Assembly: GCA_963785065.1 (NCBI GenBank)
Contig: CAWATX010000004.1
Location: 558,001-622,000, forward strand
Direction: 5' to 3'
Origin: CAVSRC01 sp963785065
GTDB lineage: Bacteria > Pseudomonadota > Alphaproteobacteria > Rhizobiales > Kaistiaceae
Length of the DNA: 64,000 bases
Part shown: positions 45,895 to 53,425 of the stretch, in pieces
Layout of the letters: the number at the start of each line of letters is the position of its first letter
Position numbering within the stretch: position 1 is the stretch's first letter
Notes under the pieces: model-generated
The model's input: only the letters and a program-made list of their open reading frames with translations
Databases searched by the model: none
What the model was told of the DNA's origin: nothing
Translations under genes and position numbers: made by a program

Positions 45895-46187
45895 GGGAGG
45901 GCACTCCTTGGGTGGGTTTGGACGGTTTGTCAGGTGCCGTGGCGCCGGCCACGACATGCACCTCTCCGCCCGATCAATTCGGCGGCGAACTGCATGCGCG
46001 GCAATGAAGCAGCCCGCCGTAACCCGGTTATTTCGGGAGTTGACCGATTTGTAACAGCCGGTTGCGCAGCGGTTACCTGTCGTCGGTCAAAGGGGCGGTG
46101 GCGACGCCGCCTGCCGCGTTAACCTCTCCTGAACCATGCGCCCCGATGATGTGCATGGGCGACGCACGACAGACTGCGGGCCATTTC

Positions 46188-46754
46188 ATGTCACTCACCG
46201 TTTCAGGTGCGGGCGGCCAGGATGCCGTCCTGCTGCAATTGTTGCAGCAGGCGCTGGCTGCCCGGCAGGCAGATGCCGGGACCACCTCCGGCTCTTCCAC
46301 CGGCAACAACAAGACATCGACGAACACGATCGCAGCCATCGACCTCAGCGGCTCGACGACCGTTCCCAATCAGCTGCTTGCGGTCATAACGCAGATCGCC
46401 GGTATCGCGTCGTCTTCGGGCGACGGCGGCGAGGGAGCCAAGACGATTGGCGTGGGCGCCCCGAACGGCGCGGCCGGCGCCGGTGGCGCGCACCATGTGC
46501 ATGCAGCAGGCGGCGACGGCGATGGCGATGCCGACGACGGGGTCACCAACTCGCTGCAGTCGATCATCGACGCATTGACCGGCACCGACAACGACACGTC
46601 CAGCGCCGGCGCGAGCAGCACCGCGTCAAACGCCGCGGATTCGTCAACGGCTTCCGGTAGCGCCGCCGGCAATGGCCTTCAGGCGCTCGTCGCGGCATTG
46701 CAGGCCTATGCCGAAAACAGTGGCTGGAGTCCTGACAGCACCACCACCGCCTGA
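46188..46754 (+). CDS. Low-complexity Ser/Ala/Gly-rich protein of unknown function
   Basis: About 188 residues (MSLTVSGAGGQDAVLLQLLQ), rich in Ser, Ala, Gly, Thr and Asp. It has a Gln/Leu-rich helix early, an acidic-histidine stretch AHHVHAAGGDGDGDADDG, and a hydrophobic GLQALVAALQAYAENSG near the end. No signal peptide or membrane helix is evident. Start uncertain: ATG codons at 46146, 46149 and 46188 are all possible and none has a strong ribosome site. The codon use is coding-like on this strand, but confirmation is lacking. Confidence 0.55.
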   Translation: MSLTVSGAGGQDAVLLQLLQQALAARQADAGTTSGSSTGNNKTSTNTIAAIDLSGSTTVPNQLLAVITQIAGIASSSGDGGEGAKTIGVGAPNGAAGAGGAHHVHAAGGDGDGDADDGVTNSLQSIIDALTGTDNDTSSAGASSTASNAADSSTASGSAAGNGLQALVAALQAYAENSGWSPDSTTTA

Positions 46755-46789
46755 CGCACGTCGGCCGGGCTTAAGTTGACGGCGGCGGC

Positions 46790-47482
46790 TCAGGCCGCCG
46801 CCGGCACGGCACGCGCCATGCCGTCATGGAGGTCGAGCAGGCGGCCGAACCAGGCATTCACCGGGTCGCCCTCTTCCAGCAGCCTGAATGGGCTCATCAC
46901 CCGCGTCCATTGCAGCGCGGCGAAGGGGCAATAGTCGGCATAGAGCGGCATCTCCCCGCCGATGAAGGGCTGGTGAGCGAACATCGCGCGCAGCGGCTCC
47001 CAGGCCGCGCGCCAGGCGGCGACGCGCTCCTGCCGATCCGCCTGCGGCGCCTCCAGCGTCTTGCCGAAACGCTTCTCGCGGCTCTGACGGAAATAGACCT
47101 GGTCGTCCGGCGCCAGGCGGTCGTGGACGTCTTTGATGATCATGGGCAGTGCCGTGCGCGCGATCATGGACGCCGACCAGCCGTCGATGAAGCGCGCCAT
47201 CGCCTTGCCCCCCTCGCCGCCGAAGAGCGACGGCCGATCGGGATAGGCATCTTCGAGATGGAGCGCGATGTCGAAGGATTCGCGCATCAGCCTGCCGCCG
47301 TCCTCGATCACCGGAACGGTCGGCGAAAAGCCGTCGCCGATCGCCTTGATCGCTGCATAGGGCGTCGGCCGGGCATCGAAATCGAGCCCCTTGTGGGCGA
47401 GCGCCATGCGCACCTTCCAGCAGGCCGGGCTGAAGCGGCGCTCGGTGTCGCCGGCGCACAGCTCGTAGAACACGATGGTCAT
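46790..47482 (-). CDS. Glutathione S-transferase family protein
   Basis: A 230-residue GST-type protein: N-terminal thioredoxin-like domain (FYELCAGDTERRFSPACWKVRMALAHKGLDF, then TVPVIEDGGRLMRESFDIALHLEDAYPD with the cis-Pro and the Glu-Ser glutathione-binding pair) and a helical C-terminal domain (from about residue 90). The SPACWK segment places a Cys or Ser near the usual active site. GGGAGGGAAGG precedes the ATG at 47482. The substrate is unknown. Confidence 0.88.
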   Translation of the reverse strand: MTIVFYELCAGDTERRFSPACWKVRMALAHKGLDFDARPTPYAAIKAIGDGFSPTVPVIEDGGRLMRESFDIALHLEDAYPDRPSLFGGEGGKAMARFIDGWSASMIARTALPMIIKDVHDRLAPDDQVYFRQSREKRFGKTLEAPQADRQERVAAWRAAWEPLRAMFAHQPFIGGEMPLYADYCPFAALQWTRVMSPFRLLEEGDPVNAWFGRLLDLHDGMARAVPAAA

Positions 47483-47677
47483 GACCTTCCCTCCCGCCCT
47501 TCGCGTCAGTGCCTTTGACCTATTCCTGTGGATGTCAGGGTCAAGCCATGCACGCGGGGCCGGCGCGGATTATGCAGCCGCAGAAACCGCAGGGGTTCCT
47601 ATTCCGTCCTGCCTCTGTCACCCTCGACTGGTCGTTGACGTCGCTGCTTGCGGCGATCGGAACGAGAGGGATTCCTC

Positions 47678-48616
47678 ATGGGCGATGTTCACGTTGTCTT
47701 CGGAACGGGTGCGGTCGGGCGCGCCCTGATCGATGCCCTCCTCGAGCGCAAGCTGCCGGTGCGTGCCGTCGGCCGCAGGCCTCACGACCTGCCAGAGGGC
47801 GTCGAGATGGCCGCCGGCGACGCCGCAGACCCCGCCTTCGCGGCAAGCGCGGCCAAGGACGCGGCCGCGCTCTATCAATGCCTGAGCCCGCCCTATCACC
47901 GCTGGGGCGAGCTTTTCCCGCCGCTGCAGCGCTCGCTGACGAACGCCGCGCACGGCACCGGCGCCCGCTACGTCTCCTTCGAGAACCTCTACATGTACGG
48001 CGACACGCACGGCGCGCCGATTGCCGAAGACATGGCCGTGGCGCCGACGACGCGCAAGGGCAAGGTGCGTGCGGCCATGGCGGCGGAACTGAAGACGATG
48101 GCGGATGCCGGCGACCTCGCCGTGGCGACCGTGCGGGCCTCCGACTATTTCGGTCCCAACGCCCGCGAGCAGTCGCCGCTCGGCACGCGGGTCATCGGCC
48201 GGGCCCTCGAAGGCAAGCCGGCGCAAGTGGTCGGCGATCCCGATCAGCCGCACAGCTACAGCTTTCTGCCGGATATCGGCCGGGCGCTGGCAGTTGTCGG
48301 CACTGACGAGCGCGCCGTCGGCCAGGTCTGGCACGTGCCCAACGCGCCGGCCCGAACCACACGCCAGCTGATCGCCATGATTGCGGACAAGATCGGTCAT
48401 GAGATCAAGGTCGCGCCGACGCCGAAGTTCATCCTTCAGGTGCTCGGCCTCATCAACCCGTCCGTCGGCGAGCTGATCGAGATGCTCTACGAGTTCGAGC
48501 AGCCCTTCGTGGTCGACGGCGGCAAGTTCGAGACGACCTTCGGCATGGGCGCCACACCCTTCGCGCAGTCGATCCCGGCAACCGTGGCCTGGTGGCGGTC
48601 TCAGACCGATCGCTGA
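47678..48616 (+). CDS. NAD(P)-dependent epimerase/dehydratase-like protein (extended SDR)
   Basis: A 312-residue Rossmann protein with VHVVFGTGAVGRALIDALLERKLPVRAVGRRP at the N-terminus (GxGxxG-type motif GTGAVG). Later parts resemble the extended or NmrA-like SDR family (RYVSFENLYMYG, ATVRASDYFGPNAREQS, SFLPDIGRAL). The canonical YxxxK pair is not clear (the Tyr is in NLYMYGDTHG), so it may be a divergent or catalytically changed member. GAGAGGGATTCCTC precedes the ATG at 47678. Confidence 0.85.
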   Translation: MGDVHVVFGTGAVGRALIDALLERKLPVRAVGRRPHDLPEGVEMAAGDAADPAFAASAAKDAAALYQCLSPPYHRWGELFPPLQRSLTNAAHGTGARYVSFENLYMYGDTHGAPIAEDMAVAPTTRKGKVRAAMAAELKTMADAGDLAVATVRASDYFGPNAREQSPLGTRVIGRALEGKPAQVVGDPDQPHSYSFLPDIGRALAVVGTDERAVGQVWHVPNAPARTTRQLIAMIADKIGHEIKVAPTPKFILQVLGLINPSVGELIEMLYEFEQPFVVDGGKFETTFGMGATPFAQSIPATVAWWRSQTDR

Positions 48617-48691
48617 CGTCGGGCGCGGGGCTTTCCCGGCGGCATTCCGGTCAGTATTCTTGACCTAATTCAGCTCGCCGAGAGGCCAACT

Positions 48692-49207
48692 ATGCAGACG
48701 CACTTCGCCATGTTCGCCGCCTATAACCGCTGGGCCAACGAACGGCTCTACGAAGCGGCGGCCAGGCTTCCGGACGCCGACTATCGTGCCGACCGCGGTG
48801 CCTTCTTCGGCTCGCTCAACGGCACGCTCAACCATATTCTCGTCGCCGACCGCATATGGATGCACCGCTTCACCGGCGAGGGACCGCAGCCGACGCAGCT
48901 CGATGCGATCCTGTTCGAGGACCTCGCGCCGCTCGGCCAAGCGCGCCGGGCCGAGGACGACCGCATCGTCGCCTATGTCGACGGCCTGACCGATGCCGAC
49001 CTCGCCGGGACGTTCTCCTATCGCACGATCACCAGTCCGGCCGATATCACCCAGAGGCTGGCGCCGGCGTTGGCGCACTTCTTCAATCACCAGACCCACC
49101 ATCGCGGCCAGGCGCATACCCTGCTCACCATCGCCGGCGGCAAGGACGCCGCCCCGCCGCTCGACCTCATCTATTTCCAGCGCCAGACGGGCATCGGGCT
49201 CACCTGA
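48692..49207 (+). CDS. DinB family protein
   Basis: A 171-residue four-helix bundle of the DinB/YfiT-like superfamily. The metal-binding histidines are in LNHILVADRIWMHRF and NHQTHHRGQAHTLL. Members are often damage-induced and may be thiol-dependent transferases, but for this one no substrate is known. GAGAGGCC precedes the ATG. Confidence 0.9.
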   Translation: MQTHFAMFAAYNRWANERLYEAAARLPDADYRADRGAFFGSLNGTLNHILVADRIWMHRFTGEGPQPTQLDAILFEDLAPLGQARRAEDDRIVAYVDGLTDADLAGTFSYRTITSPADITQRLAPALAHFFNHQTHHRGQAHTLLTIAGGKDAAPPLDLIYFQRQTGIGLT

Positions 49208-49245
49208 GCGGCTCGCGGCCGGTTCCCGGTTGATCGCAACTCCGG

Positions 49246-49872
49246 TCAGATAAGCGTCGCCGCCAACATCGAGGCCAACCATGCCTCGAACTGCCCGGGC
49301 GGCCAGGATCGTTCGACGACAAGTCGCCGATAGTTCTCGACGCTGATCAACGTCCAGACTTCGTCGGTCCTGCGCTTCGCGTCCTTGCCAGTGATACCAA
49401 TGATCTCCCTCACGAACCAGGCTGCGCGCGCGCGTCTGCCTTCGGCGCCCTGCCAGACGACTTCGGCGACCGTAGGGTCATCCTGGGCGGCGGCGGCGGC
49501 GATGGCGAGGAGGCGCCAGCTGCGATCGTGGAAGCGACGGACGACGCGGGCAAACTGCTTGAAGGCTGCCGTCTTGTCCTTGTCTGCGGCCAACGCCAAC
49601 CACTTTTCCCGGTTGCGTGAAGGTGCCTCCGGGTCACTCCCTACCCGGTCGTAGACGATCTCGACAAGCAGTTGTGCCTTGGAGCCGAAGCCAGCAAACA
49701 CCGACGCCTCGGAAGTCCTGGCGGCCTTGGCGATGGCGGCGGTGCTAACCCGGCCATAGCCGTTTTCGAGGAACAGCTTGGCGGCAGCCTCGACGATCCG
49801 CCCCCGCGTTGCCTCGGCCTTCGCCTGGCGCGCCGGCGAGACGTATTTTCGCTTCTTGACAGGCTCCGTCAT
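49246..49872 (-). CDS. TetR family transcriptional regulator
   Basis: A 208-residue repressor with an N-terminal helix-turn-helix (GRIVEAAAKLFLENGYGRVSTAAIAKAARTSEASVFAGFGSKAQLLVEIV, about 23-75) and a helical ligand domain. It is divergent from an alpha/beta hydrolase gene, with a TetR-like operator palindrome between the two starts. It likely represses that hydrolase and itself. The ligand is unknown. The ATG at 49872 has GGGAGC before it. Confidence 0.9.
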   Translation of the reverse strand: MTEPVKKRKYVSPARQAKAEATRGRIVEAAAKLFLENGYGRVSTAAIAKAARTSEASVFAGFGSKAQLLVEIVYDRVGSDPEAPSRNREKWLALAADKDKTAAFKQFARVVRRFHDRSWRLLAIAAAAAQDDPTVAEVVWQGAEGRRARAAWFVREIIGITGKDAKRRTDEVWTLISVENYRRLVVERSWPPGQFEAWLASMLAATLI

Positions 49873-49889
49873 GCTCCCACTATATTGAT

Positions 49890-49902
49890 TGAGTGTCACT
49901 CA
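49890..49902. promoter_or_regulatory. Palindromic operator between TetR gene and hydrolase gene
   Basis: TGAGTG-T-CACTCA is a perfect 13-bp dyad in the 89-bp gap between the divergent starts. TGAGTG-n-CACTCA is a frequent TetR-family operator core, which supports control of both genes by the adjacent regulator. Confidence 0.6.
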
Positions 49903-49961
49903 TCTAATAGATGCGTGACGCACCCGGTGCCTGCAAGTCCCCGATCGAGGAGTGCTCCACC

Positions 49962-50960
49962 ATGAATCAGCAAGATGCCGCAACAGAGCGCTTTCGGCGA
50001 CTACAAGATGCCGTCCTCGCCGAAAGTAGCGTTGCCGCGACATCCAGGTTCGTCAATCTGAGCATACCCCCGCTTGCCGTTCACATATTGGAGGCGGGCG
50101 CCGGAGAACCTGTGTTCATGGTCCATGGCGGCAACAGCGTTGCAGTCTCCTGGGGTTCGCTGATGGGAAAGCTGGCGCCGCACCTTCGCCTGATCATGCC
50201 GGACCGACCTGGATGCGGACTGACCACTCCGTTCGACTGTCGCGGGGTCAATCTGCGTGCGCATGGGACCGCGTTCCTCCACGGGGTACTCGAGGCGCTG
50301 GGACATCGACGCGTCACACTGGTCGGCAATTCCATGGGCGGGTTCTTCGCGATGGCGTTTGCCATTGCACACCCGGAGATGGTTTCGAAGCTGGTGCTTC
50401 TCGGCGAACCAGCCGGAGCCAACGGCAATCCCGGTCGTTTTCATCGACTGGTCGGCACCCGCGGCATCAACGCCTTGCTCTACGCGACGGCCCTCAGACC
50501 GGCAACGAATGCCGCCGGCGCGCGACGGGGGCTCGCCAAGAGCCGGCTGGTGGCCGACCCAAATCGCGTTCCCGACACCCTGCTCGAATGCTTTGCCGCC
50601 GCCGCGCACCTGCCAGGCGCCGTGAACAGCTGGACAAGCATGGTCGAGCAGGTGTTCGTGCCCGCCGGTCTCGGGCTCTTCGCCAGGGAAACGACCGTCA
50701 CGCACGCGCTGATCCCGGAACTCGACAGGCTTGTGGCCCCGACCCTGTTCCTGTGGGGCGACAAGGACCCCTTGGGCTCCCCTGACGATGGCCGCAAGCT
50801 CGCCGCCCACATGCCGTATGCCGAACTCCGTGTCGTCGAAGATGCAGGCCACCTCCCCTGGCTCGATCAGCCGGAAGTCTGCGCCGAGGCCATTCTCGCT
50901 TTCCTCGGTGCGAGCGCGGCGCCTGACGATCGCCGCGCTCTCGCCTGCCCCCCGCCCTAA
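49962..50960 (+). CDS. Alpha/beta hydrolase
   Basis: A 332-residue cytosolic alpha/beta-fold hydrolase. The oxyanion region is VFMVHGGNS (51-59), the nucleophile elbow GNSMGG with Ser124, the acid in LFLWGDKDPLGSPDDG and the catalytic His in VEDAGHLPWLDQP. The triad is complete. It lacks a signal peptide. The gene is divergent from a TetR repressor and shares its operator, so expression is probably induced by the substrate or a related lipid or ester. CGAGGAG precedes the ATG at 49962. The 3' end overlaps rsgA by 4 bp. Confidence 0.88.
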   Translation: MNQQDAATERFRRLQDAVLAESSVAATSRFVNLSIPPLAVHILEAGAGEPVFMVHGGNSVAVSWGSLMGKLAPHLRLIMPDRPGCGLTTPFDCRGVNLRAHGTAFLHGVLEALGHRRVTLVGNSMGGFFAMAFAIAHPEMVSKLVLLGEPAGANGNPGRFHRLVGTRGINALLYATALRPATNAAGARRGLAKSRLVADPNRVPDTLLECFAAAAHLPGAVNSWTSMVEQVFVPAGLGLFARETTVTHALIPELDRLVAPTLFLWGDKDPLGSPDDGRKLAAHMPYAELRVVEDAGHLPWLDQPEVCAEAILAFLGASAAPDDRRALACPPP

Positions 50961-52012
50961 TAGCCGCGCTGTCCGTTCTTCGCCTTGACGATGTCCTTCA
51001 CCATGCGGCCGAACTCGCGTTCGCGGGCATGGCGCTCGTGCAAGGCCTCGGAATTGCGGGCATCCTCGCGGACGAGCTTGCGGTAGCGGGCGTAACGCGC
51101 TTGATCGAGCGTGCCGTCATCGAGTGCCGCGCGCACGGCACAGCCGGGCTCGCTGTCATGGCTGCAATCGGCGAAACGGCACTCAGCGGCAAGCGCGACG
51201 ATGTCGGCAAAGACGTCCTCGATACCCTCGCCTGCATCGGCAAGCTGCAACTCGCGCATGCCGGGCGTGTCGATCATCAGCCCACCATCCCGGAGCCGCT
51301 GGATCGAGCGGCCGGTGGTGGTGTGGCGGCCGTGGGCGTCGTCCTCGCGGATCGGCCGTGTGGCGAGATCGCCGCCGGAGAGCGTGTTGATCAGCGTCGA
51401 CTTGCCGACGCCGGAGGAGCCGACCAGCGCCACCGTCTCGCCGGTGCCGCACCAGGGCTTGAGATGCGCCGCCTCGTCGGCCGCGCGCGCATCGAGGCAT
51501 TCGACCAGCAGGCCGGGCATCAGCTTGGCGGCGCGGGTGACATAGGAGCGTGCGTCGTCAGCGAGGTCGGCCTTGGTGAGCACGATCACCGGCGTCACCT
51601 CCGCCTCGCGGGCGAGCGCCAGATAACGCTCGAGGCGAGCGACGTTGAAGTCCTGATTGCACGAGGTGACGATGAAGAGCGTGTCGACATTGGCGGCGAT
51701 GAGCTGCACGCGCCGGGCGGTGCCGGCCGCCCGCCGCTTGAACAGGCTCTTGCGCCGAAGCACGCGCTCCGGCGCAGCACTCACCCGGTCGATGAGCAGC
51801 CAGTCGCCCACCGTCGCGGCGGCCTCGGCGTCATCGCCGGCGAAGGGCCGCACGCGCCCGTCGAAGTCGGGGCCGGCCACATCGAGGCCGTTGCGGTGAA
51901 CCGCAAACACGCGCACGGGGAAAGAACGCGCCAGATCGGCAACGCTCAACTGCGACTGAAAGAAATTGGACCAGCCATAGTCGGCCAGCGGGGAAGAAGA
52001 TCTGTTGGACAT
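50957..52012 (-). CDS. rsgA: Ribosome small-subunit-dependent GTPase A
   Basis: A 351-residue circularly permuted GTPase that helps the late maturation of the 30S subunit. The N-terminal OB domain is followed by G4 (LTKADL), then G1 (ALVGSSGVGKSTLINTLSG) and G3 (IDTPGMREL), the permuted order of RsgA. The C-terminal zinc site CRFADCSHDSEPGC is present. The ATG at 52012 gives MSNRSSSPLADYGW. It is convergent with the hydrolase gene and overlaps it by 4 bp. Confidence 0.95.
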   Translation of the reverse strand: MSNRSSSPLADYGWSNFFQSQLSVADLARSFPVRVFAVHRNGLDVAGPDFDGRVRPFAGDDAEAAATVGDWLLIDRVSAAPERVLRRKSLFKRRAAGTARRVQLIAANVDTLFIVTSCNQDFNVARLERYLALAREAEVTPVIVLTKADLADDARSYVTRAAKLMPGLLVECLDARAADEAAHLKPWCGTGETVALVGSSGVGKSTLINTLSGGDLATRPIREDDAHGRHTTTGRSIQRLRDGGLMIDTPGMRELQLADAGEGIEDVFADIVALAAECRFADCSHDSEPGCAVRAALDDGTLDQARYARYRKLVREDARNSEALHERHAREREFGRMVKDIVKAKNGQRGY

Positions 52013-52377
52013 CGATCTCGACCATTTCGGCCTCGCGACACCGTGCGCGAGCCAAGCGACATCACGCCGCCCAAAGAGGGCAGCGAACGAAGGTCAGGCT
52101 GGTCGAGATGAGCGCCGTGCCGTGCGGCCGGCGGACGTTCGCAACGAGCCGCTTAGGCGGCGATCCCCTCGCCAGCGGAGAGGCGGGCAACGACCGTGGA
52201 CATGAACGCTCCTTCTGGCTCGAGCCGAAAGCGGCTCCGTTGGGTTACGCGCAGTCAGATACGCCGGGATGCGATCGCACACAAGTGCAGCAAAGCCACA
52301 CGGTGCGGCCTCATGGTGCGATGCGAGCCGAGCGAGCCTACGGCGAGCACCGCAGGATGAGGGCGGCACCGGCTCTC
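52013..52377. other. Intergenic region upstream of rsgA
   Basis: About 365 bp. It holds a 16-codon open frame with a strong ribosome site on the minus strand (52153-52203) and a small hairpin just before that. Beyond these I see no gene. Confidence 0.5.
52153..52203 (-). CDS. Possible 16-residue leader peptide upstream of rsgA
   Basis: MSTVVARLSAGEGIAA, preceded by AAGGAG at ideal spacing (GAAGGAGCGTTC-ATG) and by a hairpin GAGCCG-CTTT-CGGCTC. It ends 141 bp before the rsgA start on the same strand. The Shine-Dalgarno quality is better than for most annotated genes here, but the frame is very short and could be chance. Confidence 0.35.
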   Translation of the reverse strand: MSTVVARLSAGEGIAA

Positions 52378-52629
52378 CTACTCCGTCACCGTGCAGCTGA
52401 CGATCTTGCAGCTTTCCGGATGCTGGCTGCGCGCCTGGCACTCGGCCATGACGAGCGACTCGGCGAAGTTCCTTGCCTGCCAGTCGAACACGCTTGGCTG
52501 CTTGCTCACATAGGTTCTGGTGTCGGAATCCTGGGCGATGCACACCGCAATCACGGCGAAGGCCGGTCGTGCAGCCAGCAGAAACATGGCCGCGGCGAGC
52601 GCCACGAAGCCGAGATGACCGTATTTCAT
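52378..52629 (-). CDS. Small secreted Cys-containing protein (tandem paralog 1)
   Basis: An 83-residue protein with a signal peptide (MKYGHLGFVALAAAMFLLAARPAFA) and a short mature part with cysteines in VIAVCIAQDS, AECQARSQHPESCKIVSCTVTE. The end aligns with the neighbouring protein (ADCQDKSKHPATCRVVNCKVTK), so the two arose by tandem duplication. Mature domain of about 58 residues with four cysteines, probably two disulfides. Function unknown. Confidence 0.8.
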   Translation of the reverse strand: MKYGHLGFVALAAAMFLLAARPAFAVIAVCIAQDSDTRTYVSKQPSVFDWQARNFAESLVMAECQARSQHPESCKIVSCTVTE

Positions 52630-52674
52630 GGTGTGCTCAACGTTCCTCGTCAGACCAGGTTCCGGCCGCGTTCC

Positions 52675-52914
52675 CTATTTCGTCACCTTGCAGTTCACCA
52701 CCCTGCAGGTCGCCGGGTGCTTGCTCTTGTCCTGGCAGTCGGCCTTGGCCAGCGCCTCGGCGATGATCTTCACCGAAAAATCGAGCAGGCCGGTCTGCGT
52801 CTCGGTCCAATGCTTGCCGGCGGAGTCCTTCGCCGTGCACACTGCGGTCGCCGCCAGGGCCGGCGATGCGGCGAGCAGGCAGGCAGCGGCGAATGCCATC
52901 AGGCCGAATCTCAT
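52675..52914 (-). CDS. Small secreted Cys-containing protein (tandem paralog 2)
   Basis: A 79-residue protein with a signal peptide (MRFGLMAFAAACLLAASPALA) and a mature part whose cysteines (ATAVCTAKDS, DCQDKSKHPATCRVVNCKVTK) match those of the gene at 52378. It lies 45 bp upstream of that paralog and 18 bp downstream of the cupin gene on the same strand. Function unknown. Confidence 0.8.
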   Translation of the reverse strand: MRFGLMAFAAACLLAASPALAATAVCTAKDSAGKHWTETQTGLLDFSVKIIAEALAKADCQDKSKHPATCRVVNCKVTK

Positions 52915-52932
52915 GGGTGTTCTCCGCTTCGT

Positions 52933-53403
52933 TCAGGTGTGCTTGTGGATCGGATCGACCCACAACACCGCTTCCGGCTTCTCTACCGGCTCGATATCGA
53001 GGTTGACGACCACCGCTTCGTTGTCGGAGCGCACCAGAACGCATTCGAGCGGCTCGTCGGCGGAGGCGTTGATCTCCTGATGGGGCACGTAGGGCGGAAC
53101 GAAGATGAAATCGCCAGGGCCCGCTTCGGCGACATATTCCAGCCGCTCGCCCCAGCGCATGCGCGCCCTGCCCCTGACCACGTAGATGACGCTTTCCAGC
53201 GCCCCATGATGGTGGGCGCCGGTCTTGGCGTCGGGCTGGATCTTCACGGTGCCCGCCCAGATCTTCTGGGCACCGACGCGGGCGAGGTTGATCGCCGCGG
53301 CGCGATCCATGCCCGGCGTCTGCGCCGTATTGGGATCGAGCTGGTCGCCGGGGATGACCTTCACCCCGTGCGTCTTCCAGTCGATCGGCTCCTTCCCGGT
53401 CAT
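52933..53403 (-). CDS. Cupin domain protein
   Basis: A 156-residue single-domain cupin. Motif 1 is HHHGALESVIYVVRGRARM (metal ligands His-His and Glu) and motif 2 is GPGDFIFVPPYVPHQE with the final metal His. The catalytic role is unknown; such proteins bind a metal and small acids or sugars. It is the first gene of a short same-strand run with the two Cys-containing paralogs. Confidence 0.88.
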   Translation of the reverse strand: MTGKEPIDWKTHGVKVIPGDQLDPNTAQTPGMDRAAAINLARVGAQKIWAGTVKIQPDAKTGAHHHGALESVIYVVRGRARMRWGERLEYVAEAGPGDFIFVPPYVPHQEINASADEPLECVLVRSDNEAVVVNLDIEPVEKPEAVLWVDPIHKHT

Positions 53404-53425
53404 CGGTCCCCCACGCTTCGCCGGC

